From Thermoplasmata archaeon (GTDB lineage Archaea; Thermoplasmatota; Thermoplasmata; Lutacidiplasmatales; UBA184), in contig JAKIVW010000007.1 of NCBI GenBank assembly GCA_022750355.1, positions 1-30,271 on the forward strand: 30,271 nt of DNA. The letters run 5' to 3'. Positions 15,199 through 21,841 of this stretch are shown here, in pieces (position 1 is the first letter of the stretch; each line of letters opens with the position of its first letter). The translations under genes were made by a program, and so were the position numbers. Under the pieces are notes generated by a model. It was not told the DNA's origin. It searched no databases and worked only from the letters and a program-made list of their open reading frames with translations.

Positions 15199-16329
15199 TT
15201 GATCGCACTCTCGGTCGACTGGCCCACCGTCCTTCGGAGCCTCCTCTTCGGGCTTTTCGCGGTCCTGACGGCGATCGTCGCCGCCGTCACCGGTCCGACG
15301 TACGATGGCCTTCTCGTGCCGATGCTGCAGCCGAGCGCCTTGTTCCCGCCGCTTCGCGCGGCGGGCGGGGGACCGACCGATTTTCTCTCCTCCGCGGTCC
15401 AGTTCTCCTCCTACACGCTCGTAAATGTGGTCGACCCGGCCATCGCGCTAGTCGGGGCCGGGGTGGCGCTCCTCTACCTGGCCCGGTCCGCCGTGGCCCG
15501 GTGGACGGACTCCCTGTCGGGATTGTTGCCGCGGCTGGTCGTGGCGGTCATCGTCTCCAATTTTACGCTTCCGATCGCGGCCGGGGTTTTGGACCTCGCG
15601 GGCGCGCTGTACCCCGTCTTTGCCGGGTGGAACGGCGCCGCCTGGGAACACTGGGTCAACCTCGGTGGCGACGGCGAGGTCCAATTCTCCTGGGACAACG
15701 GGGCCCTCGCCCTCATTCTCTCTATCGTGGAGTTCCTCGCCGTCCTCGCGCTGGTCCTCGCGATCGGCGTGCGGGACGCGACCTTGTCGGTACTGATCGT
15801 ACTGTTGCCCCTCTTCACGTTGCTCTGGCCGCTTCGGCCGTTCTCGTCCATCCCGCGACGGGCGTGGCTGCTGTTCCTCGAATTGGCGTTCCTCCCCTGC
15901 GTGCTCATCGTCCCGTTGCAATTGGCGGTCCGAACCAGCAGTCCGGTGTTGCTCATCGGCTACCTCGGGGTCGCGCTCGCGTCGCCGTTTCTTCTCTCGG
16001 TGGCGGGGACGAACCTCGCCGCGTTCGGATTTCCCACGAGCGGAGGAGTGATCTCCGGCGGCCTTCAACGAGGGTTGAGTACCGCCTCGGGCGGCCCCGC
16101 GTCGATCGCCGGCCCCTCGGCGAATGCCGCCGCGGGAACCGGGGCTGGTGGTCGTGCCTTGGCGGGTGCCGTCCGTTCCGCCGGCACGGCCGGGTTCCCC
16201 GCCGCAGCTCCGCTCGCCGCCGGGACGATCCTGGGTCACACGGCGCTCCACCTCCTACGCCACCTCCCGTCGGCCGATACGAAGGGGGCCGGCCGCTGGC
16301 CACCGATGCGGGGCGGAGGCGTCGGGTGA
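15199..16329 (+). CDS. VirB6/TrbL-like polytopic membrane protein
   Basis: The 376-aa protein has about seven hydrophobic segments (11-31, 77-97, 109-139, 168-190, 195-212, 222-244, 249-270), an exposed loop of about 28 residues at 140-167 and a Gly/Ala/Ser-rich tail from about 280 to the end. The internal LSVLIVLLPLFTLLWPL segment and the tail resemble VirB6/TrbL and CedA-type channel components, which form the inner-membrane conduit of type IV secretion systems. The start is TTG 15199 with a gagg ribosome site 8 nt upstream and 10 nt after the pilin stop; the next in-frame ATG (15313) would remove TM1. A generic membrane protein cannot be excluded from sequence alone; operon position carries much of the weight. 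Confidence 0.6.
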   Translation: MIALSVDWPTVLRSLLFGLFAVLTAIVAAVTGPTYDGLLVPMLQPSALFPPLRAAGGGPTDFLSSAVQFSSYTLVNVVDPAIALVGAGVALLYLARSAVARWTDSLSGLLPRLVVAVIVSNFTLPIAAGVLDLAGALYPVFAGWNGAAWEHWVNLGGDGEVQFSWDNGALALILSIVEFLAVLALVLAIGVRDATLSVLIVLLPLFTLLWPLRPFSSIPRRAWLLFLELAFLPCVLIVPLQLAVRTSSPVLLIGYLGVALASPFLLSVAGTNLAAFGFPTSGGVISGGLQRGLSTASGGPASIAGPSANAAAGTGAGGRALAGAVRSAGTAGFPAAAPLAAGTILGHTALHLLRHLPSADTKGAGRWPPMRGGGVG

Positions 16330-16330
16330 G

Positions 16331-17110
16331 ATGGAGGGCCCGGACGCCGGCGCTCCCGTGGTCGGGCTGCCCGAACGGGTGGACCGACGAGTGCGTCTCG
16401 GCCCGTTCCCCAGCGCCCGGGACGCGCTCAAGTTCGTGGGATATGCGGCCGCGGGCGCGGTGTTGGTCCCGTTCACCAGCCCGTTCGCCTGGGTACCTGT
16501 CCTCGCGATCGGCTTTGCGGTCTCGGCGTGGCGGCCGGACGGCGAGGCGGTGGACGCCCGCGTCGGGCGTTGGCTCGTGTTCCAACTGCAAGGTCGGGGG
16601 GGACTTCCGCTGAGGACCCGGGGGCCACTTCCGAGGGTTCGCGGTTGCGTCGCGGCGCTCGCCTCCGGCCAACGTGTGACGGTCGTACGCACGGGAGGCA
16701 CCCCGCTCGCATATCGGCCGCCCGCGGAGCTGGCCGTGATGTTCGAACGGTTCCGGGACCTCCTCCGTGCTTCGGAAGGTTCGCTCGTCCTCCGGGCGAC
16801 GACGGCGCCCCTGCGCGACGGTCCTGTACTACCGGGGAACGCGCCCTGCTCCGTCGCCGAACAGTCGGCCCGATCGGGGTACGGAGAGCTGGTCATGGTC
16901 CTGTGCCGCCGACGGCGATCCCGCCGGGTCGAGATCTCGATCGGCACGAGCGGCCACAGCCCCGAGAGCGATCGGCGCCTGGAAGAACAGGCCCGGAGCT
17001 TGGCCGACCAGCTCGCCTCGCTGGGATTGCGTCCGGTCCTGCTGGCGGACCGAGCACTGGCCGAATCGATACGCGGGTTCGGGTGGTCTGTGCCCCGAGG
17101 TTCCGCGTGA
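16331..17110 (+). CDS. PrgI/VirB3-like protein fused to a TraC-like domain
   Basis: The 259-aa protein has LPERVDRRVRLGPFPSARDA (residues 13-32) followed by a two-helix hairpin (33-49, 52-67). This is the PrgI/VirB3 pattern: a short 'P..vD....lG' strand and then two membrane helices. Residues about 115-255 have the layout of the small TraC-like domain that normally forms the start of VirB4 proteins: a strand VTVVRTGG, helix AVMFERFRDLLRA, strand GSLVLRATT, a strand run GELVMVLCRRR, and a final LEEQARSLADQLASLGLRP helix. Here it is separated from the ATPase two genes downstream. The ATG at 16331 is 1 nt after the previous stop. It probably docks the VirB4 ATPase to the membrane channel. The domain assignments rest on pattern, not on a profile search. 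Confidence 0.55.
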   Translation: MEGPDAGAPVVGLPERVDRRVRLGPFPSARDALKFVGYAAAGAVLVPFTSPFAWVPVLAIGFAVSAWRPDGEAVDARVGRWLVFQLQGRGGLPLRTRGPLPRVRGCVAALASGQRVTVVRTGGTPLAYRPPAELAVMFERFRDLLRASEGSLVLRATTAPLRDGPVLPGNAPCSVAEQSARSGYGELVMVLCRRRRSRRVEISIGTSGHSPESDRRLEEQARSLADQLASLGLRPVLLADRALAESIRGFGWSVPRGSA

Positions 17111-17463
17111 CGAGGCGGCGCCCACCCTCCTTCTCCGCCGAATTCGATGTGTTGGGGGTCAGCGTCGGAGGCGCGGTGGTGAGCGGAGCGCTCTCCGTGC
17201 TCGCACCGACGTTGGCCGCGCTCACCGGTGCGTTGGCGGTCCTCGCCGTCGCGGGTTGGCTCTCCCTTCGCTCGCAGAGCGGGGGACCCTTCCGGGGAAC
17301 TTCGGTCGTCCGGTGGGGCGGAGCTTGGGCCGCGGCCGGATTGGGCGGGGCGTATTTCCTCGAAGGGGCGGGCGCGCTGGCTCCGTTCCGGGGGCTGGCG
17401 CTGGGTCTCTCTCTCGTGCCCCTGTGGGCGATCGCCCGTCGATTCCCTCGAGGGGGTCCATGA
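17107..17463 (+). CDS. Small four-helix membrane protein of the T4SS-like operon
   Basis: The 118-aa protein has four predicted membrane helices (about 14-34, 36-54, 70-88, 93-110), a basic N-terminus (MTRRRP) and a basic C-terminus (RRFPRGGP), so both ends are likely cytoplasmic. The GTG start at 17107 overlaps the previous stop (GTGA), and its own stop overlaps the next ATG, so it is locked between the PrgI-like and VirB4 genes. No family was recognised. Its place suggests a small structural subunit of the membrane complex, comparable in size to accessory proteins such as CedA2, but no homology is claimed. Confidence 0.65.
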   Translation: MTRRRPPSFSAEFDVLGVSVGGAVVSGALSVLAPTLAALTGALAVLAVAGWLSLRSQSGGPFRGTSVVRWGGAWAAAGLGGAYFLEGAGALAPFRGLALGLSLVPLWAIARRFPRGGP

Positions 17464-19136
17464 GCGAGCCGGGGTGGGGGGGCTCGGCCGAGGGGTCCAC
17501 CACCGACCGCATCGGCCGGCGATATCGCGCTCCCCTCCTCGTCCGGGAACTTCCTCCCGAAGTCGGCTTCGGCTTCCTCGAGCGGGTACTGTCGACCACC
17601 GAACCGGTGGAAATGCGGCTCGAGCTCCATCGCATTCCGCCCGAGCGGGCCCTCGAAATGGTCGAACGCGCCCGCTCGGTCGCCGAGGTCGAGCTGACCG
17701 ACCCGGGTCGGGGCGCGGAGAGTTCGCGCCTCGAGGTGGAGCAGGCTTCGTCGAGGGAACTGGCGCACGCGATTGCCCGAGGGGCCCAGGAACTTTGGAA
17801 GGTCGGACTCTGCTTCGTGGCGAGCGCTTCAAGCCGAGCTCGGGTCGAGGCGGTGCGGGCGCGACTCTCCGATCGGTTGGCCGCCCTCGGATTCCGCCCC
17901 CGGGTTCCCCGTTACGAAGTGGGGAGCGCGCTGGAGGCGACGGAGCCGGGCGTTCCCGGACCTCGACCACGAGGGTACTGGCATACCCTTCCCTCCGACG
18001 GGGTCGCGGCCCTGTTTCCGTTCGGAGACGAGACGGTCCTGGAGCCCGGCGGGATCCTCGTCGGGCTCGCGCTCGCGGATGCGAGCCCGGTCTTCCTCGA
18101 CCGGTGGAGCCACGCCAGCCATTCGTGGGGGATCTTCGGAACGACCGGCTCGGGGAAGTCGTTCGCCGCCGCGCTGTACGTGCTTCGCAGCCGCTGGGTC
18201 CGGCCCGATCTGGACCTGCTCGTTCTCGACCCGCTCGGGGAGTTCGGTGGATTCGTCCGCGCGCTCGGTGGTCAGGTCCTCCGGCTTGCCGCCCCGGGCT
18301 CGGGACGCCTCAACCCGCTCGACCCGGTCACGACGGGCGGGGATCGGCGAGAGAAGTCGGCGCGCGTCGCCGCGATGCTCCGCGCCCTCTTCCCGAGCCT
18401 GCGGGACGAGGAAGCGGCTCGCTTGGACGCCGCCGTCACGCACCTGTACGACCGGGGGCCAACCGTACCCACCTTCGACGACCTGCTCGCCGAGGTGGAG
18501 CGCGCACCGGCCTCGGACGGACGGCTGGGGACCCTCCTCGAAGTGTTCCGCACCGGTTCGTTGCAGGAAGTGAACGGCCCCACGACCTTTTGCCCGGAAG
18601 CCTCTCCGATCTCGCTCGACCTTTCGGGGGTCGCGGAGGAGCACCGCGCATTCCATCTCACCTACCTGCTCGATTGGGCCTACGGAAGGTTGCGGGACCG
18701 CCCGGGTCCGAAGGTCGTGCTGGTGGACGAAGCGCACCTCCTGGCGCGCCACGGACCCACCGCAGAGTTCCTCGACCGGGTCGTACGCCACGTGCGTCAT
18801 TTCGACGCCGGCGTTCTCCTGCTCAGTCAGAACCCGGACGATTTTCTCGCAACGCCCAGCGGCCGCTCGACTCTCCGAAATCTCTACGCGAGCGCGCTGC
18901 TCCACCTCCCCGAGGTCTCGGGCGAGGCCAAGACGTTCTTCGGGCTCACAGGCGCCGAGGCGGGGTGGCTTCCGAAGGCGCGCCTTCCCCGGGCCGCGGG
19001 CTACTCCGAGTCGCTCTGGCGGGTGGGAGAACTCCATCTTCCGCTCGCGATCGTGGCCTCCACGCCGGAATTCGAATTCCTCTCGCGTACGCTCGGTTCG
19101 TCGCCCTGTCCTGCCGGTCGAGAGGATGGTTTATGA
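17460..19136 (+). CDS. VirB4/TraC-type ATPase of a type IV secretion-like system
   Basis: This is a 558-aa cytoplasmic motor ATPase. The N-terminal half (about 30-215) has the usual VirB4 lead-in: helices with LERVLSTTEP, a GLCFVAS strand, ALGFRPRVPRYE, then VAALFPFGDE and GGILVGLALADASPVFLDRW. It is followed by Walker A GTTGSGKS (residues 227-234, Lys233), LLVLDPLGEF, Walker B VVLVDEAH (419-426, Glu424) and the sensor segment LLLSQNPDDFL (about 453-463). The FPF...G..LG......PVFLDR lead-in favours VirB4 over HerA. Such ATPases drive pilus assembly and substrate transfer. The ATG overlaps the previous stop (ATGA), as does the next gene. All catalytic residues look intact. At 558 aa it is shorter than typical bacterial VirB4 (about 750-800), consistent with the TraC-like part residing in the gene at 16331. 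Confidence 0.85.
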   Translation: MSEPGWGGSAEGSTTDRIGRRYRAPLLVRELPPEVGFGFLERVLSTTEPVEMRLELHRIPPERALEMVERARSVAEVELTDPGRGAESSRLEVEQASSRELAHAIARGAQELWKVGLCFVASASSRARVEAVRARLSDRLAALGFRPRVPRYEVGSALEATEPGVPGPRPRGYWHTLPSDGVAALFPFGDETVLEPGGILVGLALADASPVFLDRWSHASHSWGIFGTTGSGKSFAAALYVLRSRWVRPDLDLLVLDPLGEFGGFVRALGGQVLRLAAPGSGRLNPLDPVTTGGDRREKSARVAAMLRALFPSLRDEEAARLDAAVTHLYDRGPTVPTFDDLLAEVERAPASDGRLGTLLEVFRTGSLQEVNGPTTFCPEASPISLDLSGVAEEHRAFHLTYLLDWAYGRLRDRPGPKVVLVDEAHLLARHGPTAEFLDRVVRHVRHFDAGVLLLSQNPDDFLATPSGRSTLRNLYASALLHLPEVSGEAKTFFGLTGAEAGWLPKARLPRAAGYSESLWRVGELHLPLAIVASTPEFEFLSRTLGSSPCPAGREDGL

Positions 19137-20230
19137 GGGCCGGTCCGCCGGGTCCCGTCGTGGCCGGAGAAGCGACGGCCGACGGCCCCTCCCGGCGTCG
19201 CACGAGCTGGAGCCTCCGCACGATCGTCGAGGAAGTAGCGGGTCGGCCCATCGAAGATCTGCAGGACCCGAACCGCCCGGTCCACCCGTACTTGCAAAGT
19301 CGGATCGATTCGCGGGCGGCGGCGGCTCGGGCGCCCACTCCGACGGAACCGCTCGAACCGTACGACCCGGTCGGGCACATCTCCCCGCCGCTGATCGGCG
19401 CGATCGGGCGTGAGTTTCACGGGTCGGAGCACGAGCACCACGGAGAGACACTCGCCCGACATGCCTCCCCCCCGGGCGGACCCGCTCCGGGTCCCCTCCG
19501 ACGTCCGGAACGGATCTACCTGCACTACCTCCTGCTCCACCTGGATCGCCTCAGCGATCCGTCGTTGCAGTACCTGCGGACCGCGCTCGAGGAGGAACTG
19601 GCCCACCGCGCCCCCCGCCCCGCGACCCCCTCGGGGGGGCCCCGCGACCGGTCACGAACCCGGATCCGTGACCCGGGGAACCCCACTCGACGCACGCCGT
19701 CGCTGGACCGCTTCCCGGACGAGATCCCGATAGACGGACGTATCATACTCCACGCCGACGGCATTCCTTCCCGCGTCCGCGGCGCTCCAAAGGGTCGTCC
19801 CGGTTCCGGCAAACGGGTCGAGCACCGTGTCGCCGACGACCGAGAACATCCGGACGAGACGGTGGGGGATCTCGGGCGGGAACGCCCCGGTCCGCCCGCC
19901 CGTCCGACGTTGGGGAGTGCCGCGCACGTCGTCCCAGACCTGGCTGAACCATCGGTCGCGCTCGACCCGCGAGAGCCGACTCGCCGTTCGCCGAGGGTCG
20001 TGGGCCGGGAACCGGCGCAAGCCGCCCTTCCGGAACAGAAGTATGTACTCGCAATCCAGCGTGACGTAGGCGTTGGGGGGCAGGAACCCGCTCCCGAGGA
20101 ACGCGTTGGGTTTGTTCGTGGGCTTCTTCCAGAGGATGTACGGGAGCGGGCGAAATCCGACGCGCGTCGCCGACACGAGAGTTTCCGCGTGGTTCGGCCA
20201 GAGGCGGAACCCGTCCTCCCCGGAGCGTAG
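19133..20230 (+). CDS. Soluble accessory protein of the T4SS-like operon; 3' end doubtful
   Basis: The ATG overlaps the VirB4 stop (ATGA). Residues 1-165 look genuinely coded: RTIVEEVAGRPIEDLQDPN, then VHPYLQSRID, and an amphipathic helix pair IYLHYLLLHLDRLSDPSLQYLRTALEEEL. No membrane helix or known family is seen. The frame then stays open to 20230 (365 aa), but everything after about 19652 is antisense to a well-supported DNA methyltransferase gene and is low-complexity Arg/Gly/Pro, as expected from antisense of a GC-rich gene. The true protein is probably about 170-180 aa. A run of seven G at 19633-19639 could hide a frameshift: one shifted frame reaches a TGA at 19669-19671, only 20 nt past the convergent stop. 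The function is unknown; a cytoplasmic partner of VirB4 is a guess. Confidence 0.5.
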   Translation: MRAGPPGPVVAGEATADGPSRRRTSWSLRTIVEEVAGRPIEDLQDPNRPVHPYLQSRIDSRAAAARAPTPTEPLEPYDPVGHISPPLIGAIGREFHGSEHEHHGETLARHASPPGGPAPGPLRRPERIYLHYLLLHLDRLSDPSLQYLRTALEEELAHRAPRPATPSGGPRDRSRTRIRDPGNPTRRTPSLDRFPDEIPIDGRIILHADGIPSRVRGAPKGRPGSGKRVEHRVADDREHPDETVGDLGRERPGPPARPTLGSAAHVVPDLAEPSVALDPREPTRRSPRVVGREPAQAALPEQKYVLAIQRDVGVGGQEPAPEERVGFVRGLLPEDVRERAKSDARRRHESFRVVRPEAEPVLPGA

Positions 20231-20485
20231 GGCGTCCCCGATGACGACCGCGAGCAAGCCGCCTTCGACCAGCACCCGATGGCATTCGGCCCAGGCCTCT
20301 TCGAGCACTCGCAGCATCGCGGGATACTCCCGCGCTCCGAGCTCCGCGAACAGGAGGTCCCACTGGGGGATCATCGGGTAGGGAGGGGACGTCACCACGA
20401 GTTGGACGCTGTGGTCCACGAGTGCGGTCAGATGGCGCGCGTCGCCCGGATACAGTTGGACCGTTCCGGTCGGCGGGGCGGGCAC
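19652..20485 (-). CDS. Orphan DNA methyltransferase (beta-class, N4-cytosine or N6-adenine)
   Basis: The 277-aa enzyme would transfer a methyl group from SAM to an exocyclic amino group of DNA. The catalytic motif TSPPYP lies near residue 32, followed by the segment ECHRVLVEGGLLAVVIGDAL, an ILWKKPTNKPN loop and, at the C-terminus, the SAM-binding DPFAGTGTT with AVGVEYD. Catalytic motif before SAM motif marks the beta group. The SPPY form is more usual in N4-cytosine enzymes, but specificity cannot be read directly. The GTG at 20485 is chosen because a TATA-like box lies 25 nt upstream and the family's opening strand (VQLYPGDARHL) follows within 10 residues. No restriction endonuclease is adjacent. 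It converges on the T4SS-like operon. Confidence 0.88.
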   Translation of the reverse strand: MPAPPTGTVQLYPGDARHLTALVDHSVQLVVTSPPYPMIPQWDLLFAELGAREYPAMLRVLEEAWAECHRVLVEGGLLAVVIGDALRSGEDGFRLWPNHAETLVSATRVGFRPLPYILWKKPTNKPNAFLGSGFLPPNAYVTLDCEYILLFRKGGLRRFPAHDPRRTASRLSRVERDRWFSQVWDDVRGTPQRRTGGRTGAFPPEIPHRLVRMFSVVGDTVLDPFAGTGTTLWSAADAGRNAVGVEYDTSVYRDLVREAVQRRRASSGVPRVTDPGS

Positions 20486-20502
20486 GGCCCGCGGGACCCG
20501 GG

Positions 20503-20518
20503 AGACCGTTAATAGCGG
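20503..20518. promoter_or_regulatory. Shared bidirectional TATA element
   Basis: The intergenic sequence contains agaccgttaatagcgg. The central TTAA (20509-20512) is near-symmetric (CCGTTAATAGCGG). Its centre is about 26 nt from the ATG of hps-rraA (20537) on the plus strand and about 26 nt from the GTG of the DNA methyltransferase (20485) on the minus strand. Both genes would be leaderless and would compete for one TATA site. Confidence 0.55.
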
Positions 20519-20536
20519 CCCCCTCTCGCACGAGGA

Positions 20537-21841
20537 ATGCGCCTCGACCGACCCATCCTGCAGGTGGCGCTCGACTTCGAGAACCTCTCCCGGGCGCTCC
20601 TCGCGGCCCGCGAGGCGGTGGCGGGGGGGGCGGACTGGGTCGAAGCCGGAACCCCTCTCATCAAGAGCGAGGGGCTCGACGCCGTACGGGAACTGAAGAA
20701 GGCGTTCCCCGACCATCGGATCGTGGCCGACCTGAAGGTCATGGACACCGGCGCGTTCGAGGTCGAGATCGCGGCCAAGGCGGGCGCGGACCTCGTGACG
20801 ATCCTCGGGGCGGCGGACGACGACACCATCGCGGACGGGGTCCGCGGTGGGGAACTGTACGGCGCGGAGATCGTCGTCGACCTCCTCGGGGTCCCGGACC
20901 CCATCGCGCGGGCGAAGCGGGTCGCCGAGCTCGGCGCGGCGGCGGTCTGTTGGCACATCGGGATCGATATGCAGATGCAGGGGCGCACGCCCTTCGACGT
21001 CCTCACCGAACTCGCGAAATCCTCTCCGATCCCGGTCGCCGTCGCCGGGGGCCTGAACTCCGAGACCGTCGCGGCCGCGGTGCGCGCCGGGGCGCAGATC
21101 CTCATCGTGGGCGGTGCGATCACCAAGAGCCCGCAGGTGACCGATGCGACGCGGAGGATCCGCGAGGCGATCGATACCCGTACCGAAGTGCCGACCGAGA
21201 ACTTCCGGCGCTACTCGGGAACCGACGTCCGAGCCGCCTTCCTGAAAGTGTCGAGCCCGAACGTGACGGACGCGATGCAGCGCCGAGGCGCGATGCACGG
21301 CATCCTGGCACGGTTGAAGAGCCCGACCGTGCGCGTCGCGGGCCCCGCGGTGACGGTCGTCACCCGGGACGGGGATTGGGCCAAACCCGTGGAGGCGATC
21401 GACCGTGCGGGACCCGGCGACGTCATCGTCGTGGACGCCGGCGGTGGGTCCACCGCGATCTGGGGCGAGCTCGCGAGCTGGAGCGCCCACGGTCGGGGCG
21501 TGGCGGCCGTAGTGATCGACGGGGCCGCGCGCGACGTCGACGCGATCCTGGAGCTGGGATTCCCGCTGTTCAGCCGCTACGTCAGCCCGGATGCGGGCGA
21601 GCCGAAGGGCCACGGGGAGATCGGGGTCGAAGTGGTCGTGGGAGGACAACGGGTGCGCCCCGGGGACTGGATCATCGGCGACCTGAGCGGGGTGGTCGTC
21701 GTGCCGCGAGAGCGGGTCGCCGAGATCGCGAACCGGGCCCTCGACGTCCTTGAGCACGAGAATCGAGTTCGGGAAGAGATCCAGCGGGGGTCGACCCTCG
21801 CGACCGTCCAAAAACTCGAACGGTGGGAGCGGGTCGGTTAG
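20537..21841 (+). CDS. Bifunctional 3-hexulose-6-phosphate synthase / RraA-like protein
   Basis: The 434-aa protein is a fusion of two domains. Residues 1-215 form an orotidine-phosphate-decarboxylase-type barrel of the Hps group (LQVALDF, WVEAGTPLIKSEG, ADLKVMDTG, AVAGGLNSETV). Hps condenses formaldehyde with ribulose 5-phosphate; in archaea it usually runs in reverse to make ribulose 5-phosphate for nucleotides when the oxidative pentose pathway is missing. Residues about 235-430 are an RraA/HMG-aldolase-like domain (SSPNVTDAMQRRG, GPGDVIVVDAGG, VVIDGAARDVD, PGDWIIGDLSGVVVVP). The same Hps-RraA fusion is known in other archaea; the role of the RraA half is unsettled. The ATG at 20537 is leaderless behind the shared TATA. 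Its TAG overlaps the truA stop. Confidence 0.9.
   Translation: MRLDRPILQVALDFENLSRALLAAREAVAGGADWVEAGTPLIKSEGLDAVRELKKAFPDHRIVADLKVMDTGAFEVEIAAKAGADLVTILGAADDDTIADGVRGGELYGAEIVVDLLGVPDPIARAKRVAELGAAAVCWHIGIDMQMQGRTPFDVLTELAKSSPIPVAVAGGLNSETVAAAVRAGAQILIVGGAITKSPQVTDATRRIREAIDTRTEVPTENFRRYSGTDVRAAFLKVSSPNVTDAMQRRGAMHGILARLKSPTVRVAGPAVTVVTRDGDWAKPVEAIDRAGPGDVIVVDAGGGSTAIWGELASWSAHGRGVAAVVIDGAARDVDAILELGFPLFSRYVSPDAGEPKGHGEIGVEVVVGGQRVRPGDWIIGDLSGVVVVPRERVAEIANRALDVLEHENRVREEIQRGSTLATVQKLERWERVG

Larger units (their letters stand above)
12607..19651 (+). other. Seven-gene type IV secretion-like operon
   Basis: Genes starting at 12607, 14775, 15199, 16331, 17107, 17460 and 19133 lie on one strand. 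Junctions are -16, +10, +1, -4, -4 and -4 nt, so a single translationally coupled transcript is very likely. The order is surface protein with cytoplasmic winged helix, VirB2-like pilin, VirB6-like membrane protein, PrgI/VirB3-like protein with TraC-like domain, four-helix protein, VirB4 ATPase, soluble accessory protein. Pilin, polytopic channel, VirB3-like hairpin and VirB4 form the conserved inner-membrane core of conjugation-type systems. No relaxase, VirD4 or integrase is visible. The end marked is where the coding signal of the last gene meets the convergent methyltransferase stop. Confidence 0.7.

Noticed and set aside
17460..19136. HerA/FtsK-type repair or segregation ATPase
   Set aside because: The lead-in before Walker A and the membrane-protein neighbours fit VirB4. 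No NurA nuclease, Mre11 or Rad50 lies nearby, as would be expected for HerA.
12607..19651. Integrated conjugative element or plasmid insertion
   Set aside because: No integrase, relaxase, VirD4, replication gene, flanking direct repeat or adjacent tRNA was found. The single tRNA is 8 kb away, and base composition matches the neighbours.
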